From CAZCWM01 sp964622625 (GTDB taxonomy: Bacteria > Planctomycetota > Phycisphaerae > Phycisphaerales > Phycisphaeraceae), in assembly GCA_964622625.1 (NCBI GenBank), contig CAZUUQ010000071.1:1-14499 (forward strand): a DNA stretch of 14,499 nucleotides. The letters run 5' to 3'. How positions within the stretch are numbered: position 1 is the stretch's first letter; every line of letters begins with the position of its first letter. Below the pieces are notes generated by a model. The model did no database searches and was not told the DNA's origin. It saw only the letters and a program-made list of their open reading frames with translations. Of this stretch, positions 7,308 through 13,669 are shown in pieces. Position numbers and translations under genes: made by a program.

Positions 7308-8501
7308 TCATGGCGCGTTGCCAGCCACCTGCCGTGTCGTGGCACACGCCTGCGGCCCCGCGGCCGCGATCACCGCCGCGGTTTCGTCGCCGCCAGCCTC
7401 CTGGTCGGCCTGAACCTGGCCGCCATAGAACCGGCGCAGGAAATACAGGCTCACGTGCACCAGGCCGATCAGCACCGGCACCTCCACCAGCGGCCCGACC
7501 ACCGTCGCGAACGCGATCGGCGAGGCGATGCCGAACACCGCGATCGCCACCGCGATGGCCAGCTCGAAATTGTTGCCCGAAGCCGTGAACGCCAGCGTGG
7601 CGCTGCGGCTGTAGTCCGCCCCGAGCTTCCAGGCCATGAAGAAACTGACCAGGAACATCACCACGAAGTACGCGCTCAGCGGAATCGCGATCCACAGCAC
7701 GTCCAGCGGCTGATCAATGATCCGCTCGCCCTGGGTCGAGAACATCACCACGATCGTAAACAGCAGGGCCGTCAGCGTGATGGGCGAAATCCGCGGCACA
7801 AACACGCGGTCATACCAGTCGCCGCCCTTGAGCGGCACGAGGATCACGCGGCTCAGAATGCCCGCCGCGAAAGGAATGCCCAGGTAGATGATCACACTGG
7901 CGAAAATGTCGCCGATGCTCACATCCACGACCATGCCCGACATGCCCAGCAGCGGCGGCAGCACCGTGACGAAAATCCACGCATACAGCCCGAACGTGAG
8001 AATCTGAAACACGCTGTTGAGCGCCACCAGGCCGGCCGCATACTCGCTGCTGCCGCGGGCGAGCTGGTTCCACACCAGCACCATCGCGATGCACCGGGCG
8101 ATGCCCACCAGGATCAGCCCCACCATGTACAGCCCCCAGCGATCGTCCGGCCCCAGCAGGGCCGGCGCGATCAGGCCGAAGAAACCCACCGCCAGCGCGA
8201 ACATCAGCAGCGGCCCGACGACCCAGTTCTGCAGCAGCGACAGGCCCAGAATCTTCACGTCCGCGAAGACCCGCGGCATCAGTTCGTACTTCACCTTCGC
8301 CAGCGGCGGATACATCATCAGGATCAGACCCGCCGCGATCAGCAGGTTTGTGTGCCGCCCCACCGTCAGCGCGTCGTTGAACCGCTCGACGGCGCCCTGA
8401 AACAGCCACCCCGCCGCCACGCCCAACGCCATGGCCGCAAAAATCCACAGCGTCAGGTAACGGTCCAGCAGCGACAGTTTTTTCGCAAGAGCCTCAGCCA
8501 C
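7308..8501 (-). CDS. acr3: Acr3-family arsenite efflux permease
   Basis: A 397-residue membrane protein with about ten hydrophobic segments, which exports As(III) using the proton motive force. Family signatures seen: GIARCIAMVLVWNQLA with Cys137, matching the essential cysteine of the fourth membrane helix of Acr3 proteins; ALNSVFQILTFGLYAW (160-175); and ASGNNFELAIAVAI from 307, with the conserved Glu313. The last 30 or so residues form an Ala/Gln-rich cytoplasmic tail. The start is GTG 8501, with GGAGG upstream at good spacing. It is the last gene of the ars operon, 72 bases after the CPKC protein, and removes the arsenite made by ArsC. The unrelated ArsB family is excluded by the motifs. 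Confidence 0.96.
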   Translation of the reverse strand: MAEALAKKLSLLDRYLTLWIFAAMALGVAAGWLFQGAVERFNDALTVGRHTNLLIAAGLILMMYPPLAKVKYELMPRVFADVKILGLSLLQNWVVGPLLMFALAVGFFGLIAPALLGPDDRWGLYMVGLILVGIARCIAMVLVWNQLARGSSEYAAGLVALNSVFQILTFGLYAWIFVTVLPPLLGMSGMVVDVSIGDIFASVIIYLGIPFAAGILSRVILVPLKGGDWYDRVFVPRISPITLTALLFTIVVMFSTQGERIIDQPLDVLWIAIPLSAYFVVMFLVSFFMAWKLGADYSRSATLAFTASGNNFELAIAVAIAVFGIASPIAFATVVGPLVEVPVLIGLVHVSLYFLRRFYGGQVQADQEAGGDETAAVIAAAGPQACATTRQVAGNAP

Positions 8502-8573
8502 GACAGACCTCCGTATCCATGCGTTCGCGGGTGACGCCCGTGCCCAGCGGCATGGGCGGGGAATACTGCATAG

Positions 8574-8807
8574 TCAGGTCAGCGCCTGCCTGATCTCCTC
8601 GACGTCGGCCACGTATCCGGACAGTTTCACCTGCCCGTCCACCGCCAGAGCCGGCGTCAGCATGACGCCGCGCTGCGCGATCTGTTTCGGATCGGTCACC
8701 TTGACGATGCGGTACTCGATGCCCATGGCGTCGGCTGCCGCCTTTGCATTGGCGCTCAGCGCGTGGCACTTGGGACAGCCGGAGCCCAGTATCTCGATGG
8801 TCTTCAT
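8574..8807 (-). CDS. Small thioredoxin-like redox protein (CPKC)
   Basis: A 77-residue single-domain protein of the redox-active disulfide protein 2 type (thioredoxin fold without the N-terminal extension). It has a beta strand MKTIEIL, then GCPKC with Cys11 and Cys14, a helix, and the cis-proline region VMLTPALAVDGQVK (48-61). The start ATG 8807 has AAGGAGAG just upstream. It sits between the ArsP-like permease and acr3, a pairing I recall from other ars operons. It could reduce ArsC, pass trivalent arsenicals to a permease, or serve the permease's own cysteines; the sequence does not decide between these. Confidence 0.87.
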   Translation of the reverse strand: MKTIEILGSGCPKCHALSANAKAAADAMGIEYRIVKVTDPKQIAQRGVMLTPALAVDGQVKLSGYVADVEEIRQALT

Positions 8808-8839
8808 GACACACTCTCCTTCACAGGCGCGATGCGAAT

Positions 8840-9913
8840 TCACAGAACGTAGTTGCCGAACAGCCAGCCCATCGCCGTGCCGAGCGCCAGGATCGTCGGC
8901 ACATACACCATGGCCTTCCTGATGCCGAAGACGCGCGCGATCGCCAGCCAGTTGGGCAGGCTGATGCCCGGCCCGGTCAGCAGCAGCGCCAGGGCCGGGC
9001 CATCGCCCATCCCCATGCCGCGCAGCGTGTCCACGAACGGCGCCTCGGTCATCGTGGCGAAGTAGCTCACGCCCCCCAGCAGCGTCGCCAGGAAGCACGC
9101 CAGTAATCCGTTGCCGCTCAGCCATCGTTCGATCCACGCCGGCGGCAGCAGATAACCGATCACCCCCACGATGAACACCCCCGCCAGCAGCAGCGGGAAA
9201 ATCATCCGCACAAACCACCACGTCTCGCGCAGCCAGCGGCGAATCTGACCCGCATCCAGCACGCGCCAGGCATACGCGGCGGTGAGCAGCGTCATCCCGA
9301 ACCACACCGCCGCCTTGTGCAGGTAGGGCCCCTGGGTCACCAGGTAGTTGGGCAGCAGCAGCGTCAGCACCAGCAGCACGAACAATCCCAGAGCCGCACG
9401 TCCGACCACCGGCTCGCGCGCCGCTTGCTGTCCCGCCCCCTGTGCGGGCGCAGCCGCCGCACCGTCCGACGCCTCCTTGCGGAACACCGCGTCCATCACC
9501 AGACCCACCGCGAAGGCCATCAACAACGCCGCCGCGATCCGCGCAAGCACCATCGGCCCACCCAGAATCTGCCCCGTGTACACCAGCGCCAGAATGTTCG
9601 CGGCCGGAGCCACCCACAGCACGATGAATGCCGCCCCCACACCCGCACCCGCGTAATAGAGGCCGCTGGCCACCGGGATCACCGTGCACGAACACGCCGC
9701 AATCAGAAAACTCGACCCGCTGGCCAGCGAATACGAACGCAGCTTCGCGGCCGTGCGACCCAGATAACGCAGCACCGCCTCGCGGCGGATGAAGCTCACC
9801 ATCGCGCCCGCCAGCAGAAATGCCGGCACCAGGCACGTCAGCACGTGCGTGGCCACGTAGTCCACCAGCGCCTGCCATCCCGCCAGCACAATGTCGTGCA
9901 TCAGCGAAGCCAT
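8840..9913 (-). CDS. ArsP/DUF318-type permease, candidate organoarsenical exporter
   Basis: A 357-residue membrane protein with two hydrophobic halves of about four segments each, joined by a polar Ala/Gln-rich linker near residues 145-170. The first half carries a CSCTVIP motif (Cys74, Cys76) followed by GLYYAGAGVGAAF; the second carries YFATMTEAPFVDTL and LLTGPGISLPNWLAI, typical of the PF03773 permease family. In this family ArsP exports trivalent methyl- and aromatic arsenicals; other members are described as metal exporters. The start ATG 9913 lies three bases after the arsM stop, with only a weak ribosome site, so coupling to arsM is likely. The position next to arsM makes methylarsenite export the most attractive role, but that is inferred. 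Confidence 0.87.
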   Translation of the reverse strand: MASLMHDIVLAGWQALVDYVATHVLTCLVPAFLLAGAMVSFIRREAVLRYLGRTAAKLRSYSLASGSSFLIAACSCTVIPVASGLYYAGAGVGAAFIVLWVAPAANILALVYTGQILGGPMVLARIAAALLMAFAVGLVMDAVFRKEASDGAAAAPAQGAGQQAAREPVVGRAALGLFVLLVLTLLLPNYLVTQGPYLHKAAVWFGMTLLTAAYAWRVLDAGQIRRWLRETWWFVRMIFPLLLAGVFIVGVIGYLLPPAWIERWLSGNGLLACFLATLLGGVSYFATMTEAPFVDTLRGMGMGDGPALALLLTGPGISLPNWLAIARVFGIRKAMVYVPTILALGTAMGWLFGNYVL

Positions 9914-9916
9914 GGT

Positions 9917-10717
9917 TCATGCCTTGTGCGGCTTGCGTGCGGTCACATCCAGACTCGTCACGCAGTCGCCCACGCCGACGCCCGCCGGCAGCGCCTCGGT
10001 GATCTTCGCGTAAAGCGGATCGGCAAAGCCGCCCATCGCCGCGATGTAGTCGGGCTTGGGCGTCAGCACGATGTCCGCCAGCCCCGCCGCNNNNNNNNNN
10101 NNNNNNNNNNNNNNNNNNNNNNNNNNNNNNNNNNNNNNNNNNNNNNNNNNNNNNNNNNNNNNNNNNNNNNNNNNNNNNNNNNNNNNNNNNGCGTCGGCCA
10201 GGGGCAGATGCTCGATCTCGCCGAGGCGGAACTCGACGTTGTCCAGCCCCGTGCTTCGGCGGTAGGCGGCCATGTTGCCGCGGGCTTTGGTGAGCATCGC
10301 CGGGGTCATGTCGACGCCGATGACGCGCCCGGCCGGCCCGACCTTCGGCCCGGCAAGGAACACGTCGAACCCCCCGCCGCTGCCCAGGTCCAGCACCACC
10401 TGCCCCGGCCGCAGGTTCGCGATCGCCGTCGGATTGCCGCACGACAACCCCATGTTCGCGCCCTCGGGCAGCGCCGCGATCTGCTGGGCGTCGTAGCCGA
10501 TCCGCTCGGCCAGTTGATCGGCTGTCCACGGCACGCGGCCCGTGCCGCAGCAGCCCCCGGCTCCGCCGCCGGCCGTTTCACTCGCCAGCGAACCCGTCTC
10601 CGCGATCCGCGCGTAACCTTCGCGCACCGTCAGGCGCACACGCTCGGCGCCGTCCAGGCCGTCGGGCTGCTCGATCGTCTTCTGACCTGTGCTACCGCTG
10701 CCGCAACATCCGCTCAT
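9917..10717 (-). CDS. arsM: Arsenite S-adenosylmethionine methyltransferase (interrupted by gap)
   Basis: ArsM methylates As(III) to methylated arsenicals using SAM and thiols. Seen: N-terminal Cys pairs at 4-5 and 56-57, LPEGANMGLSCGNPTA with Cys93, the SAM motif VLDLGSGGGFD (108-118), IGVDMTPAML (133-142) and FRLGEIEHLPLAD (163-175). The 100-N gap follows, then AAGLADIVL and the C-terminal part. Homologues have roughly 75-80 residues between LPLAD-like and AGF-like sites (including the NCVINL and YVGC segments), while the N run accounts for only 34 codons. So the true gap is probably longer, and one arsenic-binding Cys is hidden in it. Both sides stay in one frame across the N run, which may be chance. 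The start ATG 10717 has AAGGAGAA upstream. Confidence 0.9.
   Translation of the reverse strand: MSGCCGSGSTGQKTIEQPDGLDGAERVRLTVREGYARIAETGSLASETAGGGAGGCCGTGRVPWTADQLAERIGYDAQQIAALPEGANMGLSCGNPTAIANLRPGQVVLDLGSGGGFDVFLAGPKVGPAGRVIGVDMTPAMLTKARGNMAAYRRSTGLDNVEFRLGEIEHLPLADXXXXXXXXXXXXXXXXXXXXXXXXXXXXXXXXXXAAGLADIVLTPKPDYIAAMGGFADPLYAKITEALPAGVGVGDCVTSLDVTARKPHKA
10091..10190. other. Assembly gap (100 N) inside arsM
   Basis: A run of exactly 100 N in the middle of arsM. Comparison with the usual ArsM layout suggests that about 225-240 bases are really missing, so this looks like a fixed-length placeholder. Confidence 0.98.
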
Positions 10718-10750
10718 GGTCGTTCTCCTTGTCGTCCGCTCGGCCGCGCT

Positions 10751-11188
10751 TCACCCGTGGGGCAGCGCGTCGGGCAATGTGTTGACGTACTCACGAATCT
10801 CATCGCGCACCCGCCGATAGTGCCCCAGCGCCTTGTCGGGATCGCTCTCGCCAGCGGCCAGGCGCGGCGGATCGTCGAAGGGCACATGCACCACCGTCGC
10901 CCCGCGCGGGAACAGCGGACACGTCTCGTGGGCGTGGCCGCACACCGTCACGACGCAATCGAAATCCACGTCCGCCAGGGCATCGAGCGTCTTGCTGCTG
11001 TGGCTGGAGATGTCCACGCCCGCCTCGGCCATGACCGCGACCGCATGCGGGTTCAGCCCATGCTTCTCGATGCCCGCGGAGTATGGCTCGATCGCATCAC
11101 CTTTCAGATGCCGGGCCCAGCCCTCGGCCATCTGGCTGCGACAGGAGTTGCCGGTGCACAGAAACAGAACTTTCAGCTTCGGTAGCAT
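10751..11188 (-). CDS. arsC: Arsenate reductase, thioredoxin-coupled (LMW-PTPase fold)
   Basis: A 145-residue enzyme that reduces arsenate to arsenite, using three cysteines and thioredoxin. The P-loop CTGNSCRS gives nucleophile Cys11 and Arg17. Cys83 and Cys90 in TVCGHAHETCP form the relay, at the spacing known from S. aureus ArsC (Cys10, 82, 89), and FDDPP near 104-108 holds the general acid. The start ATG 11188 lies inside the end of arsR (16-base overlap), with GGAGGT upstream in the arsR coding sequence, so the two are coupled. It supplies arsenite to Acr3 and ArsM. The glutaredoxin-type ArsC family is excluded by the P-loop. Confidence 0.96.
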   Translation of the reverse strand: MLPKLKVLFLCTGNSCRSQMAEGWARHLKGDAIEPYSAGIEKHGLNPHAVAVMAEAGVDISSHSSKTLDALADVDFDCVVTVCGHAHETCPLFPRGATVVHVPFDDPPRLAAGESDPDKALGHYRRVRDEIREYVNTLPDALPHG

Positions 11189-11538
11189 GCGCAGAGCACC
11201 TCCAGTTCCTTCTTGAGCGCCCCCTTGAGGCGGCCCGCATCCGCGGCGACCGTCGGCTCAGCGCCCGTGTGCTCGATCACCCAGCGCAGCGACTGCCTGG
11301 CCGCGGGCGATGCCGACCGCCCCGCGAGGCGGTAGTAATGCCACTTGCCCTGCTTGCGTCGCTCGACCAGGCCGGCCGCGTGCAGAATCGCCATGTGCCG
11401 CGACACCGTGGACGGGGCCAGCCCCAGCACCTCGATGATCTGGCACAGGCACAACTCCCCGCCGCGCAGCAGCAGCAGGGCCCGCAGCCGGCTCTCGTCC
11501 GCCATCGCCCTGGTGATGTCCAGCACCTCGCGCATCAT
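11173..11538 (-). CDS. arsR: ArsR-family arsenic-responsive repressor
   Basis: A 121-residue winged-helix repressor that leaves DNA on binding As(III). ADESRLRALLLL opens the fold. GELCLCQIIEVLGL carries Cys30 and Cys32, the metal-binding pair of the ELCVC type seen in plasmid ArsR proteins. APSTVSRHMAILHAAGLVERRKQGKWHYYRL (41-71) is the recognition helix and wing; a further Cys pair sits near the C-terminus (CAC, 116-118). Start choice: the open frame begins at a GTG 33 bases upstream, but GAGGGG at 11543-11548 serves ATG 11538 (4-base spacer) or the next codon ATG 11535 (7-base spacer). It is first in the ars operon and lies just downstream of a palindrome that overlaps its promoter, so it is probably autoregulated. 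Confidence 0.94.
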   Translation of the reverse strand: MMREVLDITRAMADESRLRALLLLRGGELCLCQIIEVLGLAPSTVSRHMAILHAAGLVERRKQGKWHYYRLAGRSASPAARQSLRWVIEHTGAEPTVAADAGRLKGALKKELEVLCACYRS

Positions 11539-11542
11539 GCAT

Positions 11543-11548
11543 CCCCTC
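11543..11548 (-). promoter_or_regulatory. Ribosome binding site that sets the arsR start
   Basis: GAGGGG on the minus strand, just before two consecutive ATG codons (11538 and 11535). It favours these over the upstream GTG at 11571, which has no such site. Confidence 0.6.
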
Positions 11549-11576
11549 GGGGCTTTCACGCGCCCGGTCACTTAGT

Positions 11577-11598
11577 TACTTCGACAATTGACGAAGTA
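11577..11598. promoter_or_regulatory. Probable ArsR operator palindrome
   Basis: A 22-base palindrome with 20 matching positions: TACTTCG and CGAAGTA arms around a central CAATTG, the only mismatch being one symmetric base pair on each side. It overlaps the -10 box and the expected transcription start of the ars operon, the classic place for an autoregulatory repressor. ArsR binding is inferred from position. Confidence 0.75.
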
Positions 11599-11622
11599 TA
11601 ATATCCCTCGGCCGCAAGTCAA
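11595..11622 (-). promoter_or_regulatory. Sigma70-like promoter of the ars operon
   Basis: On the minus strand, TTGACT (-35, 11617-11622) and TATACT (-10, 11595-11600) are separated by 16 bases. Each box matches the consensus at five of six positions. The start of transcription would fall near 11588, giving a leader of about 50 bases before arsR. Confidence 0.7.
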
Positions 11623-11745
11623 CCGCCCCGCGGCGGGGCCGGCTTCCTTTTTTGCGGTGTGGATTCGTCGTCAGCCACGGCAAGGGCATGGGGCGCCGCG
11701 CGCGGCGGTCGCGGATTCACCGGATGCGCGAAATCCCGGCCAATG

Positions 11746-11775
11746 AAAAACGGCAGCGCCGGGTGGCGCTGCCGT
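11746..11775 (-). terminator. Intrinsic terminator of the PEP-CTERM gene
   Basis: On the minus strand, an 11-bp perfect GC-rich stem (arms 11765-11775 and 11750-11760) with a 4-base loop ACCC, followed directly by a run of five T. It lies 46 bases past the stop of the PEP-CTERM gene and insulates the ars promoter from it. Confidence 0.9.
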
Positions 11776-11820
11776 CGGAGGAAGTGTCTTAACCTTTGTT
11801 AAGCGTCTAAGCAGCAGTCA

Positions 11821-13053
11821 TCAGCGACGACGACGAGCCAGTGCCAGGCCGCCCAGGGCCAGCAGGGCAAAGCTCGCCGGTTCGGGAATCCACATGTACT
11901 GGGTCACGGCATTGGCGCCGCTGGGATCACGCGCCCAGGCGACGAGGTTGCCGTCGATGTCCGGGAAGCGCAGATCCACACCGGCTTCCGAAGCCAGCAG
12001 CACCGGGGCGCCCATCGTGGGCGTGCCCAGCAGGCCGGTCACCACAGCCGCGTAGATCTCGTAGTTGCCGGCGACCTGGAAGCTGTCGCGCTGGGCCCAG
12101 ACGATCACCGCGGTGTTGGCGTCGATGATCTCGATGTTGGGATCTTCGCGTACCGAAGCCACGTCGTTGGTCAGGTTGTAGGCGACCGGATTGTTCAGGT
12201 CGGCCACGTTCAGCAGGACGATGTCAGCGCGGTTGCTGCTGCCCTGGGTGGCGGCGGACCGCTCGTTCCAGACCATCCAGTTGCCGTCGTCGCTGATGCG
12301 TGAGCGGACGACGTTGCCGGCCGCCGCGTTGTTGTAGACCTCGTAGTTGGTCATCGTGTTGAGGTCATACACGTAGTGGGCCTTGCCGGCCGTGGTGCTG
12401 CTCCACGCGATGCGGCCGCTGCCGGCGTCGGCGAAGTTGGCGTTCATGCTGTTGTTGACCTGGGCGTGGAAATTGGGCGAAGCGGGGTTCGAGTTCAACA
12501 GCTCGACGGGAGCACCGGCGACGTTGAGGTCCACGTACATCAGGCTGAAGAAGCCCGCGCCGCCGAAATTGGCGTCGTTGAACCGCAGGTACAGGGCGTT
12601 GCCGGCCGCATCGACGTCCGGGAACTTCTCGTTGACCGTCTGGCCGCCGACACGGTAGATCGTGTTGGTCGCGACGTTGGCGTAGGTCAGCAGATTGGGA
12701 ATCGACTGATTGTCGCGCGCGCCGCCCGCAGCCACCCAGTCACCGGCCAGGCCGATCATGTTGTTCTGCAGGAAGCCGGCCGGGTTCACCGCATGATCGA
12801 CAGGCGGGTTGTCCAGCACGTTGCCGCCGCCGAAGGGCGTCAGCGAGTCGGACGAGTGATACCACAACTGCGACTGCACGCCGCCGGCAATCGTGCCCGC
12901 GGCCATGACCCGCATGTCATCGACAGCGGGACGTCCCAGACGCGTGTTGTACGTCGTGGGAATGCTCTGCACCGTGCCCGGAACGATCGTGTACGCCATC
13001 GCCGGCGTGGCGATCGCCAGAGCCAGACCCAAACCACTCAAAAACGCTTTCAT
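11821..13053 (-). CDS. Secreted PEP-CTERM protein with propeller-like repeats
   Basis: A 410-residue exported protein. Residues 1-20 are a clear signal peptide ending in ATPAMA. The C-terminus is a PEP-CTERM tail: IPEP at 389-392, a hydrophobic stretch, and four final Arg, so it is expected to be processed by an exosortase at the membrane; no exosortase is in the window. The middle holds recurring units such as KFPDVDAAGNALYLRF, SRISDDGNWMVWNE and RFPDIDGNLVAWARDP, which resemble the D-x-G-x-x-(V/I)-x-W blades of TolB/PD40-type beta-propellers. It has no catalytic motif I recognise. The start ATG 13053 has AGGAGGG at good spacing. A terminator follows the gene, so it is probably monocistronic. 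Its role is unknown: surface or matrix attachment is plausible. Confidence 0.88.
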   Translation of the reverse strand: MKAFLSGLGLALAIATPAMAYTIVPGTVQSIPTTYNTRLGRPAVDDMRVMAAGTIAGGVQSQLWYHSSDSLTPFGGGNVLDNPPVDHAVNPAGFLQNNMIGLAGDWVAAGGARDNQSIPNLLTYANVATNTIYRVGGQTVNEKFPDVDAAGNALYLRFNDANFGGAGFFSLMYVDLNVAGAPVELLNSNPASPNFHAQVNNSMNANFADAGSGRIAWSSTTAGKAHYVYDLNTMTNYEVYNNAAAGNVVRSRISDDGNWMVWNERSAATQGSSNRADIVLLNVADLNNPVAYNLTNDVASVREDPNIEIIDANTAVIVWAQRDSFQVAGNYEIYAAVVTGLLGTPTMGAPVLLASEAGVDLRFPDIDGNLVAWARDPSGANAVTQYMWIPEPASFALLALGGLALARRRR

Positions 13054-13414
13054 CTTTTGTCCCTCCTAAAGGACTTGCCTATGCGCCTCCCCCGACAACG
13101 GGGGGGATAGACGCTATTCAAAGCCGCGAAGCCACACTGGCATCACGGTCGTCTATCGCCATTCACCAGTCCGCGATTCATCCTCACCCGCGGTGCCGCG
13201 AGAGGGGATGGTGAGCGCTCAAAATCGCCCCCGCTTCCCCCATCGTCATGCCCCGTATGACCGTTCGCGAGGTCGTCCCAAGCTCCTCCGGTGCTCCTCC
13301 CGTGCTCATTGGCCGGCGCCAAGAACCTGTATGTACAAGCATGATGCATCGCGATCCTGAAGTCAATAGAAATCACCAGCGTGCTTCCTGTCGACGTTTC
13401 GCCTGTATAAACAA

Positions 13415-13436
13415 GCAGGCGGGTAATCCCGTGTGC
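13415..13436. other. Hairpin in intergenic region
   Basis: GCAGGCGGG and CCCGTGTGC pair over nine positions with one mismatch and one G-T pair, around a TAAT loop. An alternative 6-bp stem, CGCCTG/CAGGCG (13400-13421), shares part of it, so the two are mutually exclusive. Confidence 0.45.
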
Positions 13437-13466
13437 GATCTCAATCTGAGCAAAATGAGCCACTTG

Positions 13467-13498
13467 GGATGCAAAGCCCCGCGCCGGCAGGCGCATCC
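13467..13498. other. Two-part hairpin in intergenic region
   Basis: GGATGC (13467-13472) can pair with GCATCC (13493-13498), and inside it GCGCC (13481-13485) with GGCGC (13490-13494) around a GGCA loop; the two share two bases. The plus strand has GGGATGCAAAGCC here, which is close to part of the conserved core of cyclic-di-GMP-I riboswitches, but other core elements are missing. Confidence 0.4.
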
Positions 13499-13669
13499 GG
13501 ATAAGAGGAAGCAGCCCGCAAGGGTCGTTCGCCCCCATAAAATCGTGCGGCAGGCAGATTCTCCATTGCCCCACTGCATAGCCGTAACATGCAGTCAGGT
13601 CGCCCCGAGGGGACAAAGGGGATGGAGCCAGACCCACCGGGCGCGGGCGGCGGCAGAGCAGGAGTCATC

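Larger units (their letters stand above)
13054..13669. other. Intergenic region between divergent genes
   Basis: These 616 bases separate the divergently read PEP-CTERM and short-chain dehydrogenase genes and must hold both promoters. Open frames exist on both strands, but none has family-like sequence or a ribosome site I trust. Near the PEP-CTERM start is a small C5/G5 hairpin (13089-13104) in its leader. The part from about 13330 to 13560 is less GC-rich and carries several hairpins, listed separately. No clear pair of -35 and -10 boxes could be settled for either gene. Confidence 0.6.

Noticed and set aside
8494..8571. 25-codon open frame (MQYSPPMPLGTG...) overlapping the acr3 start, a possible leader peptide
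   Set aside because: No ribosome site before its ATG, and its sequence is not informative; the overlap with acr3 seems incidental.
9317..11185. 622-codon plus-strand open frame across the ars genes
   Set aside because: It runs antisense through arsC, arsM and the permease and through the N run; its composition (Arg, His, Gln) is that of a shadow frame.
11625..11653. Plus-strand stem GCCCCG/CGGGGC followed by six T, as a terminator
   Set aside because: The T run begins 8 bases after the stem, and no plus-strand gene ends upstream of it.
13440..13530. Cyclic-di-GMP-I riboswitch as a firm call
   Set aside because: Only the GCAAAGCC core string fits; the tetraloop stem, tetraloop receptor and closing strand were not found. 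Kept only as a low-level finding.
13143..13637. 164-codon open frame on the minus strand in the intergenic region
   Set aside because: No family resemblance, no ribosome site, and it covers the hairpin-rich island. In DNA this GC-rich, open frames of that length arise by chance.
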